Source: JACRLW01 sp050181465
GTDB taxonomy: Bacteria; Planctomycetota; UBA1135; UBA2386
Reading direction: 5' to 3'
NCBI GenBank assembly: GCA_050181465.1
Contig: JBFXDD010000071.1
Location: forward strand, 1 to 14,255
DNA: 14,255 nt
Positions 1 to 6,565 of this stretch are shown one piece after another. Numbering within the stretch: the first letter of the stretch is position 1; the number at the start of each line of letters is the position of its first letter. The notes beneath the pieces were generated by a model. The model saw only the letters and a list, made by a program, of their open reading frames with translations. It did no database searches and was not told the DNA's origin. Made by a program: the position numbers and the translations under genes.

Positions 1-609
1 GTGGACGCGACCACCGAAGGTGTCGTAGTCCTCCGGAATGGTGTAGGTGGCCGCGGTGTCGACGTTTCGCGAGAACGAGTAGTGTCGCCAGAACGGACCG
101 ACCTCGCCTTGGATACCGTCGGCCAGGGGCGCGGACAGACCGAGATACGCACCGTAATCGCGACCTTCGTAGCGACCGGTCGGGATGTAGTCGTCGCCGC
201 GATAGAAGCCCTCTCGATAGAAGGGGAAGAAGCGCGAGCTCAGCTCGAGTCGACCACCGTTTTCCTCCTTGCGACCATCGCGAATCGTCGCGATCACGCC
301 ATCGCGGCCGGCGTAGAGATCGACCTGTGCATCGCGGTCACCCAGGTGATCGTCGCGATACCAAGCGAAGCCGTCGAAGCTCGTCTTGGTGTCGAGCCCC
401 AGAGCAACATCCTCTTCGAGCGGCGCGTTGCCCGCGAGACCGCCGCGAACCACGAGACCTCGCTCCCACGGGGTGGGGCGCGAGCGCACGATCTCGAAAT
501 CGCGATAGCTCGGATTGCGGTACTCGCGATAGCCCTGCGCGACAGCGGAGCCTGTCAGCGCGAGGACGACGACGACCGGGGATGGAGGGAGCCAGGAGTG
601 CGCGCGCAT
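1..609 (-). CDS. Secreted protein of unknown function, possible outer-membrane beta-barrel (partial, 3' end off the left edge)
   Basis: I do not recognise this gene. The minus strand is open from an ATG at 609 to the window edge, giving 203 codons. The start is supported by a textbook signal peptide: a short basic N-terminus (MRAH), a hydrophobic run at about residues 10-20, and an AVA|Q cleavage site after residue 24. The visible mature part is rich in Tyr, Arg, Asp and Gly. It shows short alternating hydrophobic/polar stretches such as GLVVRGGLAG (51-60), VDLYAGRDGVIATIR (96-110) and LELSSRFFPF (121-130), which suit amphipathic beta strands of an outer-membrane barrel; that reading is inference. 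No catalytic motif is visible. The gene begins 70 bp after the terminator-like hairpin of the glycosyltransferase gene, so it probably has its own promoter. No clear Shine-Dalgarno site precedes the ATG. Confidence 0.72.
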   Translation of the reverse strand, partial: MRAHSWLPPSPVVVVLALTGSAVAQGYREYRNPSYRDFEIVRSRPTPWERGLVVRGGLAGNAPLEEDVALGLDTKTSFDGFAWYRDDHLGDRDAQVDLYAGRDGVIATIRDGRKEENGGRLELSSRFFPFYREGFYRGDDYIPTGRYEGRDYGAYLGLSAPLADGIQGEVGPFWRHYSFSRNVDTAATYTIPEDYDTFGGRVH

Positions 610-678
610 CGGTTCGGATCGGGTCTCGCCAGTGGGGCCTTCGCGCAGAGCGTAGGCGACGACCCGGCACGCCGCGGC

Positions 679-714
679 GGAAAAGTCGCGGCTGGGCCCG
701 GCCGGCCGGCCGCG
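679..714 (-). terminator. Probable intrinsic terminator of the glycosyltransferase gene
   Basis: On the minus strand, 11 nt past the glycosyltransferase stop, CGCGGC (714-709) pairs with GCCGCG (692-687). Two further G-C pairs follow after one A/C mismatch, giving a GC-rich stem with a loop of about 10 nt. ACTTTT follows directly at 686-681. A stem followed by a T-run is the classic intrinsic terminator layout. The T-run is short, so efficiency is uncertain. Confidence 0.55.
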
Positions 715-724
715 ATGCAACGAC

Positions 725-1738
725 TCAGGCCGCGGCGTATGCGGACAGCAGGCGGGCGATCTCCTGATCGCGGGAGAAGCGGCGCCGAAGATCCTCTGAA
801 AGGCGCACCCCCATCGCACCCGCGGTTGCCCGGTGCGCAAGGGCGGCGAGCACGCAGCGCGCCATCGACTCGGCATCCGTGAACAACAGGCCGGACTCGC
901 GGTGTCGAATCAGATCTCGATTCGCCGCGATGTCTCGCGCGATCACCGGCCGGCCGAGAAGGCCCGCCTCGAGGATCACCGGACTCATGCCCTCGGCGCG
1001 CGACGGCACCAATACCACGTCGGCGTTGCGATAGGACGGCCCCATGCGTTCGCGAGACAGCGGCGGAATGATGCGGAGTCGCGGTTCGTCGGCCGCGCGC
1101 GCGCGCAGACTCTCCGCGAAGTCCGGGTCCTGGTCGGGTCCGGCGATCACGATCTCGGCATCGACACTTCGCTCACGGAGGATCGGCAGCAGTGCGAGCA
1201 CCTCGTCCTGAGCCTTCACCCGCCGGAGTCCGCCGGGAACGAGGATCAGGGCACGGCTTCGGGGAATGCCGAGCGAGCGACGAAGGTCCGTTCCTCCGGC
1301 CGGGAGTTCTTCCGTCGAACGGGGCACGACGTCGATCTTGCCGACCGCCTCGGGTGCCAGCGCCTCGATCGCCGCGATCGCACTCGGTGTCGGCACCAGC
1401 ACACGGCTGGCCTCGGCGAGCACCTCGCGCACCTGCGGGGACATCGCGTCCCCGCTCAACGCCGCGTCGAGCTCATCGCCGCTGATCGAGACCACCCAGG
1501 GCAATCGAAGTCCCAGGAGTAGGACCCCCGTCCGCCACGCGTCGTGTGCATGCACCAGATCAGGATGGAAACGCAGGAGGGTGCCGATGAGAGACCGCCG
1601 CAGCTCACCGCGACCGCTCTCGCCATAGACCTCGCAGAGGTGGCCCCGGGACATCAGGCCCTCGCGATAGCGCGCGACCGTGTCACTGGAGCCGCGATCG
1701 AGTTCCGGCGAGCCGGGCGCGAGAAGCAGGACTTTCAC
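725..1738 (-). CDS. Glycosyltransferase, GT4-like (GT-B fold)
   Basis: A 337-residue glycosyltransferase of the group 1/GT4 type, expected to move a sugar from a nucleotide-sugar donor onto an unknown cytoplasmic or membrane-associated acceptor. The N-terminal Rossmann half starts VKVLLLAPG and carries HAHDAWRTG (63-71) and VVSISGDEL (82-90). The C-terminal half has PGGLRRVKAQD (168-178) and the family E-x7-E pair, E249 and E257, in EGMSPVILE, followed by GRPVIARDI and ESGLLF. The frame stays open upstream to 1963, but those extra 75 residues come from a repeated intergenic element and lack GT character, so the GTG at 1738 (start of the first beta strand) is chosen. The HA..A.RTG / SGDEL arrangement resembles the GLT1D1/TIGR04348-type GTs, a family that includes the selenosugar synthase SenB, but no partner gene here supports that role. 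The acceptor is unknown. Confidence 0.85.
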   Translation of the reverse strand: MKVLLLAPGSPELDRGSSDTVARYREGLMSRGHLCEVYGESGRGELRRSLIGTLLRFHPDLVHAHDAWRTGVLLLGLRLPWVVSISGDELDAALSGDAMSPQVREVLAEASRVLVPTPSAIAAIEALAPEAVGKIDVVPRSTEELPAGGTDLRRSLGIPRSRALILVPGGLRRVKAQDEVLALLPILRERSVDAEIVIAGPDQDPDFAESLRARAADEPRLRIIPPLSRERMGPSYRNADVVLVPSRAEGMSPVILEAGLLGRPVIARDIAANRDLIRHRESGLLFTDAESMARCVLAALAHRATAGAMGVRLSEDLRRRFSRDQEIARLLSAYAAA

Positions 1739-1785
1739 CTGGCTCAGATCGGCTCTCGACGCCGTCTCGATTGACTGCGCCGTTG

Positions 1786-1935
1786 GCCCGGATTGTTCGT
1801 GAACGTCGTCGCAAGATCGACGCAGGTCGATGGCCGGCAAGGATCTGCGTCGGTCGACGACCGAAGCGTAGCTGTAGCCACGCCGCCGGGCGCGAGCTGC
1901 GGCGATCGCGGCAGGCGTTCGCGAATGGTCCAGGC
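1786..1935 (+). repeat. Intergenic repeat element, copy A (150 bp, inverted termini)
   Basis: One of three related elements. The left arm holds TTCGTGAACG at 1796-1805 and the right arm CGTTCGCGAA at 1916-1925. The 20-nt arms (1786-1805 and 1916-1935) are inverted repeats matching at 15 of 20 positions. By hand alignment the 130-bp core matches copy C without a gap at 110 of 130 positions. An internal hairpin GCTGCG/CGCGGC lies at 1896-1912. The element fills most of the 197-bp gap between the 5-formyltetrahydrofolate cyclo-ligase stop (1942) and the glycosyltransferase start (1738), ending 6 bp from the stop codon. No transposase and no clear target-site duplication are seen. The plus orientation is defined by comparison with copy C. 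Confidence 0.85.
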
Positions 1936-1941
1936 TCGCCG

Positions 1942-2514
1942 TCAGGTTCGATTCGGCCGGCAACGACGGAATCGATGATCAGTGACCAAGAAATCGACAT
2001 CTCGGTCGTGCGACTCGCGCGGCACCGACTCGACGACCTGCATCTCGAAGGCGACGCCGCACACGGAGAGACGTGCGGGGGCCCCGGCCAATAGGAGGTC
2101 GTAGAACCCACCACCTTGACCGAGCCGACCGCCGCCCGGGTCGAAGGCCATACCGGGGACCAACAGGAGGTCCAGTCGATCGATCGGACACTCCTCGCCG
2201 TGGACGGGCTCGAGGATCCCGCGGTAGCCGGGCAGGCAATCGCTCCAGGTGCGGACGGGAAGGAACTGCAACGAGGAGGTCGCGGAGTCGACCTTCGGAG
2301 CGAAGACCCTCCGGTCGGTGCGCCAGGCGAGTTCCAGGATCGGAGTGGTATCGATCTCGAACGGCAGCGAGAGGAACACGCCGAGCGAACGACTGTCGCG
2401 CCAGACCACCGAATTTGCCAAGTTCCTCGCCGCCGCCGCGCTCCGGTCGGCACGGGCAGCTTCGCTCAGCGACCGCAGTTCGCTGCGCAGACGGGAGCGG
2501 AGAGTGGTCTTCAC
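1942..2514 (-). CDS. 5-formyltetrahydrofolate cyclo-ligase
   Basis: This enzyme (also called methenyltetrahydrofolate synthetase, YgfA/Fau family) uses ATP to convert 5-formyl-THF to 5,10-methenyl-THF, returning a dead-end folate to the one-carbon pool in the cytoplasm. At 190 residues the length is normal for the family. The signature region at residues 117-139 contains VPGMAFD, RLGQGGGFYD and the glycine-rich ATP/folate loop. PGYRGILEP (95-103) and the C-terminal DVDFLVTD (172-179) also fit. The N-terminus VKTTLRSRLRSEL is the usual basic helix, so the GTG at 2514 is preferred over a TTG seven codons upstream. Neither has a Shine-Dalgarno site. The gene could be co-transcribed with the glycosyltransferase downstream, in which case repeat A would lie in the mRNA between them. 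No functional link between the two is known. Confidence 0.93.
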   Translation of the reverse strand: MKTTLRSRLRSELRSLSEAARADRSAAAARNLANSVVWRDSRSLGVFLSLPFEIDTTPILELAWRTDRRVFAPKVDSATSSLQFLPVRTWSDCLPGYRGILEPVHGEECPIDRLDLLLVPGMAFDPGGGRLGQGGGFYDLLLAGAPARLSVCGVAFEMQVVESVPRESHDRDVDFLVTDHRFRRCRPNRT

Positions 2515-2886
2515 GGCGAGTTCGGCCGGCGGCAAACCCGAGTGTCGGCCTACGGCGGTCCGTTTCCAACGTCGCGTCGCGGAGATCCGAGAACCGCCAG
2601 CCGGGACTCTTCGTGAACGTCTGCTGCGAGCGCCGCAGCTCGCTCCCGGCGGCGTCGCTTCATGGCCTCGTCCCAGGCAGCTTGGCTACGGCTACGTCTC
2701 GGTCGTCGCCCGAGGCAATTCCTTACGGGGCATCGGCCTGGGTCGATCCCGCGACGCCGTTCACGAATCGTCCGGGCCAGGGGCGGTCAGGCGCGGAATC
2801 GGCGGACGGGTGGGCTACGCTCGCGATCTCGCGCCCCATCGCGCCGTCTCGTAGGGGTGCCGGTCATCCATCCCGAACTCCGGAGC
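2515..2886. other. Divergent intergenic region holding repeat copy B
   Basis: This 372-bp gap lies between the divergent starts of the folate cyclo-ligase and the S46 peptidase, so both promoters should be here. Its middle is repeat copy B (2600-2777). Flanks 2515-2599 and 2778-2886 show no small gene, RNA gene or strong sigma-70 hexamer pair that I can support. A TACGCT at about 2815-2820 could be a weak -10 box, but no matching -35 is seen. Confidence 0.5.
2600..2777 (-). repeat. Intergenic repeat element, copy B (178 bp, inverted, with a 28-bp insertion)
   Basis: Read on the minus strand, this copy aligns with copies A and C. Termini are TTCGTGAACG (2610-2619) and CGTTCACGAA (2758-2767), a perfect 10-bp inverted pair, and the 20-nt arms match at 17 of 20. 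Outside a 28-bp insertion at about 2655-2682 the core matches copy A at 110 of 130 positions. The internal hairpin GCTGCG/CGCAGC (2639-2623 on the minus strand) pairs perfectly with a 5-nt loop. It lies between divergent genes, upstream of both the folate cyclo-ligase and the S46 peptidase. Confidence 0.85.
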
Positions 2887-4608
2887 ATGAAACTCGAGCC
2901 CAAGATCCTCTTCGCCGCCGTTCTCGCCGCGTCGATTCCTTCCCTCTCCCTCGCACAGGGAGCGACCGCCGGTGGCACTGACCACCCCGCGATCACGCAC
3001 AAAGAACTCGGCCGCATGTGGCCCTTCGAACACGCGCCGGTCGCGTTCTTCGAGCACGAGTACGGGTTCTCGCCGTCAGCAGAATGGCTGGAAGCAGTCC
3101 GCCTGGCGTCGCTCCGCTACGGCGAGTGGTGCTCCGCATCGTTCGTCAGCCCGCGCGGGCTGATCATGACGAACCATCACTGCGCGCGGGACAACGTGGT
3201 GGCGGTCACTCCGGAAGGGAAGGACTGGCTCACCACCGGATACTTCGCCAATTCGCTCGACGAGGAAGTGAAGATCCCGGGGCTGACGGTCCAGCAGCTC
3301 GTCAGCATGAAGGACGTGACGAAGGCGATGAACGAAGGGATCGCCAAGGACCTCGCCGGCGACGAACTCGCGAAGGCGCTCGACGCCAACGAGAAGCGCA
3401 TCCTCGAGGAAGCCGGCAAGGCCGAGGCCGAACTGCTGCACGAGGTGGTGTCGCTCTATCAGGGCGGCTCCTACCAGCTCTACAGCTACAAGGTCTATCG
3501 CGACATTCGGCTGGTGGGCACGCCGGATCTGAAGATCGCGGCCTTCGGCGGCGACCCGGACAACTTCACGTATCCGCGCTTCAGCCTCGACTTCTCCTTC
3601 GTGCGCGCCTGGGAGAACGACAAGCCCGCTGACACGTCGGCGCACTACTTCAAGGTGAAGGCTCGCGGTGCCAAGGAAGGCGAAACGGTGTTCGTTTCCG
3701 GCAACCCCGGTTCGACCGGCCGCCTCGACACGCTGGCCCAGATGGAGTTCCTCCGGGACCTCGAGTACCCCGCGATCCTCCGCCAGGTGAAGGCTCAGTT
3801 GCAGAACTTGCGCGAGCGCGAGAAGTCCGGCGAGAAGGGCGACCTCCGCGGCGACATCCTCAACCTCGAGAACACGCTGAAGGCGTACACCGGCTATCTC
3901 GACGGCCTCCGCAACGAGAAGGTCATGGAGACCAAGCGCAAGGCCGAGAAGGAACTGCGCGAGAAGGTCGCCGCCGACTCGGCGCTCGTCGAGCGCTTCG
4001 GCGATCCGTGGAAGCGTCTCGAGGAGATCGTCGCTGAGAAGCGCGAACTGATTCGTGATCGCAAGGCCGGCTTCCGTGAGCGTTTCGCGGAGCTCGGTCC
4101 CGAAGAAGAGGCGCTGGTGAAGCGTATCGGCGAGGCCTTCTTCTCGGTCTACGGCACGGCGGTCCCGCCGGACGCCACCTTCACGCTCCGTCTCAGCGAC
4201 GGCGTGATGAAGAGCTATCCGATGAATGGGACGGTCGCCCCCTACTTCACGAGCCTGTACGGGCTGTTCGCACGCAACACCGAGTTCGGCAACGAAGGTG
4301 CCTTCGCGCTCGAATCGAAGTGGCTCGAGAAGCTCGGCGAGCTCGATCTCACGACGCCGTTCTGCGTGGTGAGCACGTGCGACATCATCGGCGGCAACTC
4401 CGGCAGCCCGATGATCGATCGCGACCTGAAGGTGGTCGGCCTCGTGTTCGACGGCAACATCGAGAGCCTCGGCAATCGCTTCGTCTACACCGACGACGTC
4501 GCCCGCACCGTCTCGGTGCACCCGGCGATCATTCTGGAGAGCCTGCGCAAGATCTACGGCGCCGGCAAGCTGGCCGACGAGTTCGAAGGCAAGGGTACCG
4601 GCTACTGA
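2887..4608 (+). CDS. Secreted S46 family serine peptidase, DPP7-like, compact form
   Basis: S46 peptidases are periplasmic serine peptidases that release dipeptides from the N-termini of peptides. The ATG at 2887 begins a clear signal peptide (MKLEPKILFAAVLAAS, cleavage near SLA|Q at 23/24); upstream in-frame codons lie in a repeat and intergenic DNA. The triad is readable: His98 in TNHHC, an Asp in GGDPDNFTYPRF (Asp223 or Asp225), and Ser505 in GGNSGSP. The S1-determining position 18 residues after the Ser is Gly523 (FDGN), as in DPP7, which prefers hydrophobic P1 residues; DPP11 has Arg there. At 573 residues it is well short of the roughly 700 usual for DPP7/DPP11. The deficit falls in the helical region between Asp and Ser, which is Lys/Glu/Arg-rich here (about 260-430). 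It converges on the sugar kinase gene, separated by a strong stem-loop. Confidence 0.92.
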   Translation: MKLEPKILFAAVLAASIPSLSLAQGATAGGTDHPAITHKELGRMWPFEHAPVAFFEHEYGFSPSAEWLEAVRLASLRYGEWCSASFVSPRGLIMTNHHCARDNVVAVTPEGKDWLTTGYFANSLDEEVKIPGLTVQQLVSMKDVTKAMNEGIAKDLAGDELAKALDANEKRILEEAGKAEAELLHEVVSLYQGGSYQLYSYKVYRDIRLVGTPDLKIAAFGGDPDNFTYPRFSLDFSFVRAWENDKPADTSAHYFKVKARGAKEGETVFVSGNPGSTGRLDTLAQMEFLRDLEYPAILRQVKAQLQNLREREKSGEKGDLRGDILNLENTLKAYTGYLDGLRNEKVMETKRKAEKELREKVAADSALVERFGDPWKRLEEIVAEKRELIRDRKAGFRERFAELGPEEEALVKRIGEAFFSVYGTAVPPDATFTLRLSDGVMKSYPMNGTVAPYFTSLYGLFARNTEFGNEGAFALESKWLEKLGELDLTTPFCVVSTCDIIGGNSGSPMIDRDLKVVGLVFDGNIESLGNRFVYTDDVARTVSVHPAIILESLRKIYGAGKLADEFEGKGTGY

Positions 4609-4621
4609 GCCGGAGCCCCAT

Positions 4622-4654
4622 CGCGGCGCGATCCTCCGCCAGGATGGCGCCGCG
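4622..4654. terminator. Bidirectional stem-loop between convergent genes
   Basis: The 14-nt arms at 4622-4635 and 4641-4654 are complementary except for one central mismatch (4630/4646), with a 5-nt CCGCC loop. The stem starts 13 bp after the S46 peptidase stop and ends 3 bp before the kinase stop on the other strand, the expected place for a shared terminator. No T-run follows on either strand, so it is not a canonical intrinsic terminator. Confidence 0.6.
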
Positions 4655-4657
4655 GCC

Positions 4658-5338
4658 TCAGCGACCCGTCGCGGCGTCGCCGACCTTGTAGCCCGTCTCC
4701 CACAACCGGAACCCGCCGACGAAGGCATTCTGGTTGCCGCCCATGCGGGCGAGCGGGGGAAGCGGGCCGAGCTTCTTGACGTTGCCGCCGCCGATCACCA
4801 CGTACTCGGCGACCGTGGCCAGGCGCAGGAGCTCGATCGCTTCGAACGCGAAGTCCTTCCAGCGTCGACGGCCGAAGCGATCGAGTCCGCGTTCGCCGAG
4901 GTACTCCTCGAAGGTCGCCTCGCGAAAGGGCAAGTGCGCGAGTTCCAAGGGGACGACGTGACCTTCGTCGACGAGCGCCGAACCCAACCCGGTGCCCAAC
5001 CCCAGAAACAGCATGCACCCGCCCTCGTAGCTGCCGAGCGCCTGCATTGCGGCATCGTTGATGAGCTTGGTCGGCTTGCCGAACGCGAGCAGGAAGTTGT
5101 AGCCCTTCCAACCTGGGCCGAGGTTGCGGGGATCGAGAACCGCGTGACCGCGGCGCACTGGCGTCGGGATGCCGATGGTGACCACCTCGTAGTCCCAGTC
5201 CGCCGTCGCGGCTTTGACGCCCTCCACCATCGCGTCAGGAGTCATGCCGCGTCCACTGGGAAACTTGCGCCGCTCGGCCTGACCGGTCGCGAGCAACTTC
5301 ACATTGGTGCCGCCGACGTCGACGACTAGGATTTTCAT
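4658..5338 (-). CDS. ROK-family sugar kinase, polyphosphate glucokinase-like
   Basis: Predicted cytoplasmic kinase that phosphorylates a hexose, most likely glucose to glucose-6-phosphate with polyphosphate and/or ATP. The ATG at 5338 begins MKILVVDVGGTNVKLL, the phosphate-1 loop. IGIPTPV (55-61) and LGPGWKGYNF follow. The catalytic Asp is D95 in KLINDAAMQALG, the phosphate-2 loop is FLGLGTGLGSALV (111-123), and the adenosine motif is VVIGGGNVKKL (180-190). The ROK zinc motif (CxCGxxGC) is absent; polyphosphate glucokinases also lack it, and the ELAHLPF segment (132-138) resembles their ELGHL. At 226 residues it is slightly shorter than typical polyphosphate glucokinases (about 250-270). It is divergent from transaldolase across 235 bp containing repeat C; both act around glucose-6-phosphate and the pentose phosphate pathway. 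Substrate and phosphoryl donor cannot be settled by reading. Confidence 0.83.
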   Translation of the reverse strand: MKILVVDVGGTNVKLLATGQAERRKFPSGRGMTPDAMVEGVKAATADWDYEVVTIGIPTPVRRGHAVLDPRNLGPGWKGYNFLLAFGKPTKLINDAAMQALGSYEGGCMLFLGLGTGLGSALVDEGHVVPLELAHLPFREATFEEYLGERGLDRFGRRRWKDFAFEAIELLRLATVAEYVVIGGGNVKKLGPLPPLARMGGNQNAFVGGFRLWETGYKVGDAATGR

Positions 5339-5419
5339 GGCTGGGGCAACGGCGCGGACGCGCGCCGAGACCGCCCAACATCGCCACGCAGGGCGCGGTT
5401 GGCAAGCAAGCCTTGGCTC

Positions 5420-5569
5420 GCCCGGCCCATTCGTGAACGTCATCGCAAGATCGACGCGGGCAGATGCCCGGGAAGGAGCTGCGTCGGGCGACGACCGAAG
5501 GGCAGCCGGAGCGACGCGTCCGGGCGCGAGTTGCGGCGATCGCAGCAGACGTCCACGAATTCTCCGGGC
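5420..5569 (+). repeat. Intergenic repeat element, copy C (150 bp, inverted termini)
   Basis: Same length and orientation as copy A, aligned without gaps over the 130-bp core (5430-5559) at 110 of 130 positions. The left arm holds TTCGTGAACG (5430-5439) and the right arm CGTCCACGAA (5550-5559); the 20-nt arms match at 16 of 20 as inverted repeats, with GCCCGG/CCGGGC at the outer ends. The internal hairpin GTTGCG/CGCAGC is at 5530-5546. It sits between the divergent kinase and transaldolase genes, and its right end is 4 nt from the transaldolase ATG, so it forms nearly all of that gene's near-upstream sequence. Confidence 0.87.
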
Positions 5570-5573
5570 TAGG

Positions 5574-6539
5574 ATGAAGCCGGTGAATCACCTCGAAGCA
5601 CTCCGCCAGCACACGGTCGTTGTCGCCGACACCGGTCAGATCGACGCCATCCTGCGTTTCCGACCGAAGGACGCGACCACGAATCCTTCGTTGATCCTGC
5701 GGGCCGCCGGACTCCCGGAATACCGCCCGCTGATGGATCGCGCGATCGCCGATGCGAAGGGAACGGGCGACGAGCGGGTGACCGACATCCTCGACCGGCT
5801 CTTCGTCGAATTCGGCTGCGCCATCCTGGACGCCATTCCCGGCCGCGTCTCGACCGAGGTCGACGCGAAGCTCAGCTTCGACACCGAAGCCACGCTAGAG
5901 CGCGCCCGGCGACTCATCGCGCTCTACGCCGCGCGCGGGGTGCCGCGCGAACGCATCCTGATCAAGATCGCCGCGACCTGGGAGGGCATCCGCGCCGCCG
6001 CAACACTCGAGCGTGACGGGATCCGGTGCAACCTCACGCTCTTGTTCGGCTTTGCACAGGCGGTCGCCTGTGCGGAAGCGCAAGTGCGACTCATCTCACC
6101 GTTCGTCGGTCGGATCTACGACTACTGGAAGAAGGAGCGCGGAGTCGCCGACATCCCGCTCGACGAGGACCCGGGTGTCGCCTCCGTCCGCCGGATCTGG
6201 TCGTACTACAAACACCACGGCTACCGCACCGAAGTGATGGGCGCGAGCTTTCGCAAAGCCGATCAAGTCCGCGCTCTGGCCGGCTGTGATCTCCTGACCA
6301 TCAGTCCCGAACTGTTGGAAGAGCTGCGCAACAGCGAGGGCTCACTCCCGCCCGCTCTGACTCCCGATCTGGCGAACCGCTGCGCGGATGCGCGGCTGAG
6401 CCTTGACGAATCCGCCTATCGCTACCTGCACAACACCGACCCGATGGCCGTCCAGAAGCTCGCCGAAGGTATTCGAGCATTCGATCGCGACGCTCGTGAG
6501 TTGGAACGCAACGTTCGCAGCGCGCTGGCCGGCAAGTAG
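5574..6539 (+). CDS. tal: Transaldolase (TalB type)
   Basis: Transaldolase moves a dihydroxyacetone unit from sedoheptulose-7-phosphate to glyceraldehyde-3-phosphate in the non-oxidative pentose phosphate pathway, in the cytoplasm. The 321-residue product is the normal length of the TalB class and aligns end to end from memory. VVADTG gives Asp19, DATTNPSLIL gives Asn37, RVSTEVDAKLS gives Glu95, and ILIKIAATWEGI gives the Schiff-base Lys131; CNLTLLF, ISPFVGRIYDY and VMGASFR also match. The ATG at 5574 places LRQHTVVVADTG about where TalB has LRQYTTVVADTG. The frame runs open far upstream through repeat C, but that sequence is not transaldolase. An AGG abuts the ATG, too close to be a normal ribosome binding site. 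It is convergent with the aminotransferase, 26 bp away. Confidence 0.97.
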   Translation: MKPVNHLEALRQHTVVVADTGQIDAILRFRPKDATTNPSLILRAAGLPEYRPLMDRAIADAKGTGDERVTDILDRLFVEFGCAILDAIPGRVSTEVDAKLSFDTEATLERARRLIALYAARGVPRERILIKIAATWEGIRAAATLERDGIRCNLTLLFGFAQAVACAEAQVRLISPFVGRIYDYWKKERGVADIPLDEDPGVASVRRIWSYYKHHGYRTEVMGASFRKADQVRALAGCDLLTISPELLEELRNSEGSLPPALTPDLANRCADARLSLDESAYRYLHNTDPMAVQKLAEGIRAFDRDARELERNVRSALAGK

Positions 6540-6565
6540 TCGAGAAGTCGCCGCGGACCCGGTGA

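Noticed and set aside
610..724. Possible fourth, degenerate repeat copy between the left-edge gene and the glycosyltransferase
   Set aside because: Only a short GGCGACGACC-like match; neither the TTCGTGAACG termini nor the hairpin is present.
1..882. Long plus-strand open frame (293 residues) at the left edge
   Set aside because: It is antisense to a frame with a proper signal peptide and crosses the glycosyltransferase terminator and 3' end; its composition is typical of a GC-rich shadow frame.
725..1738. Glycosyltransferase as a SenB selenosugar synthase
   Set aside because: Only a loose resemblance in the N-terminal half; no senA, senC or other selenium genes are nearby.
2810..2822. TACGCT as a -10 promoter box upstream of the S46 gene (also at about 644-649, minus strand, upstream of the left-edge gene)
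   Set aside because: Both lack a plausible -35 at 16-18 bp, and the hexamer is only a partial match; expected by chance in this composition.
3076..4728. 550-residue minus-strand open frame opposite the S46 peptidase
   Set aside because: The plus strand encodes an unmistakable S46 peptidase with its triad. The antisense product is Val/Ala/Glu/His-rich with no motif and overlaps the kinase 3' end.
1786..5569. CRISPR array
   Set aside because: The three repeats are about 150 bp, dispersed over 3.8 kb, in mixed orientation and separated by genes; there are no spacers or cas genes.
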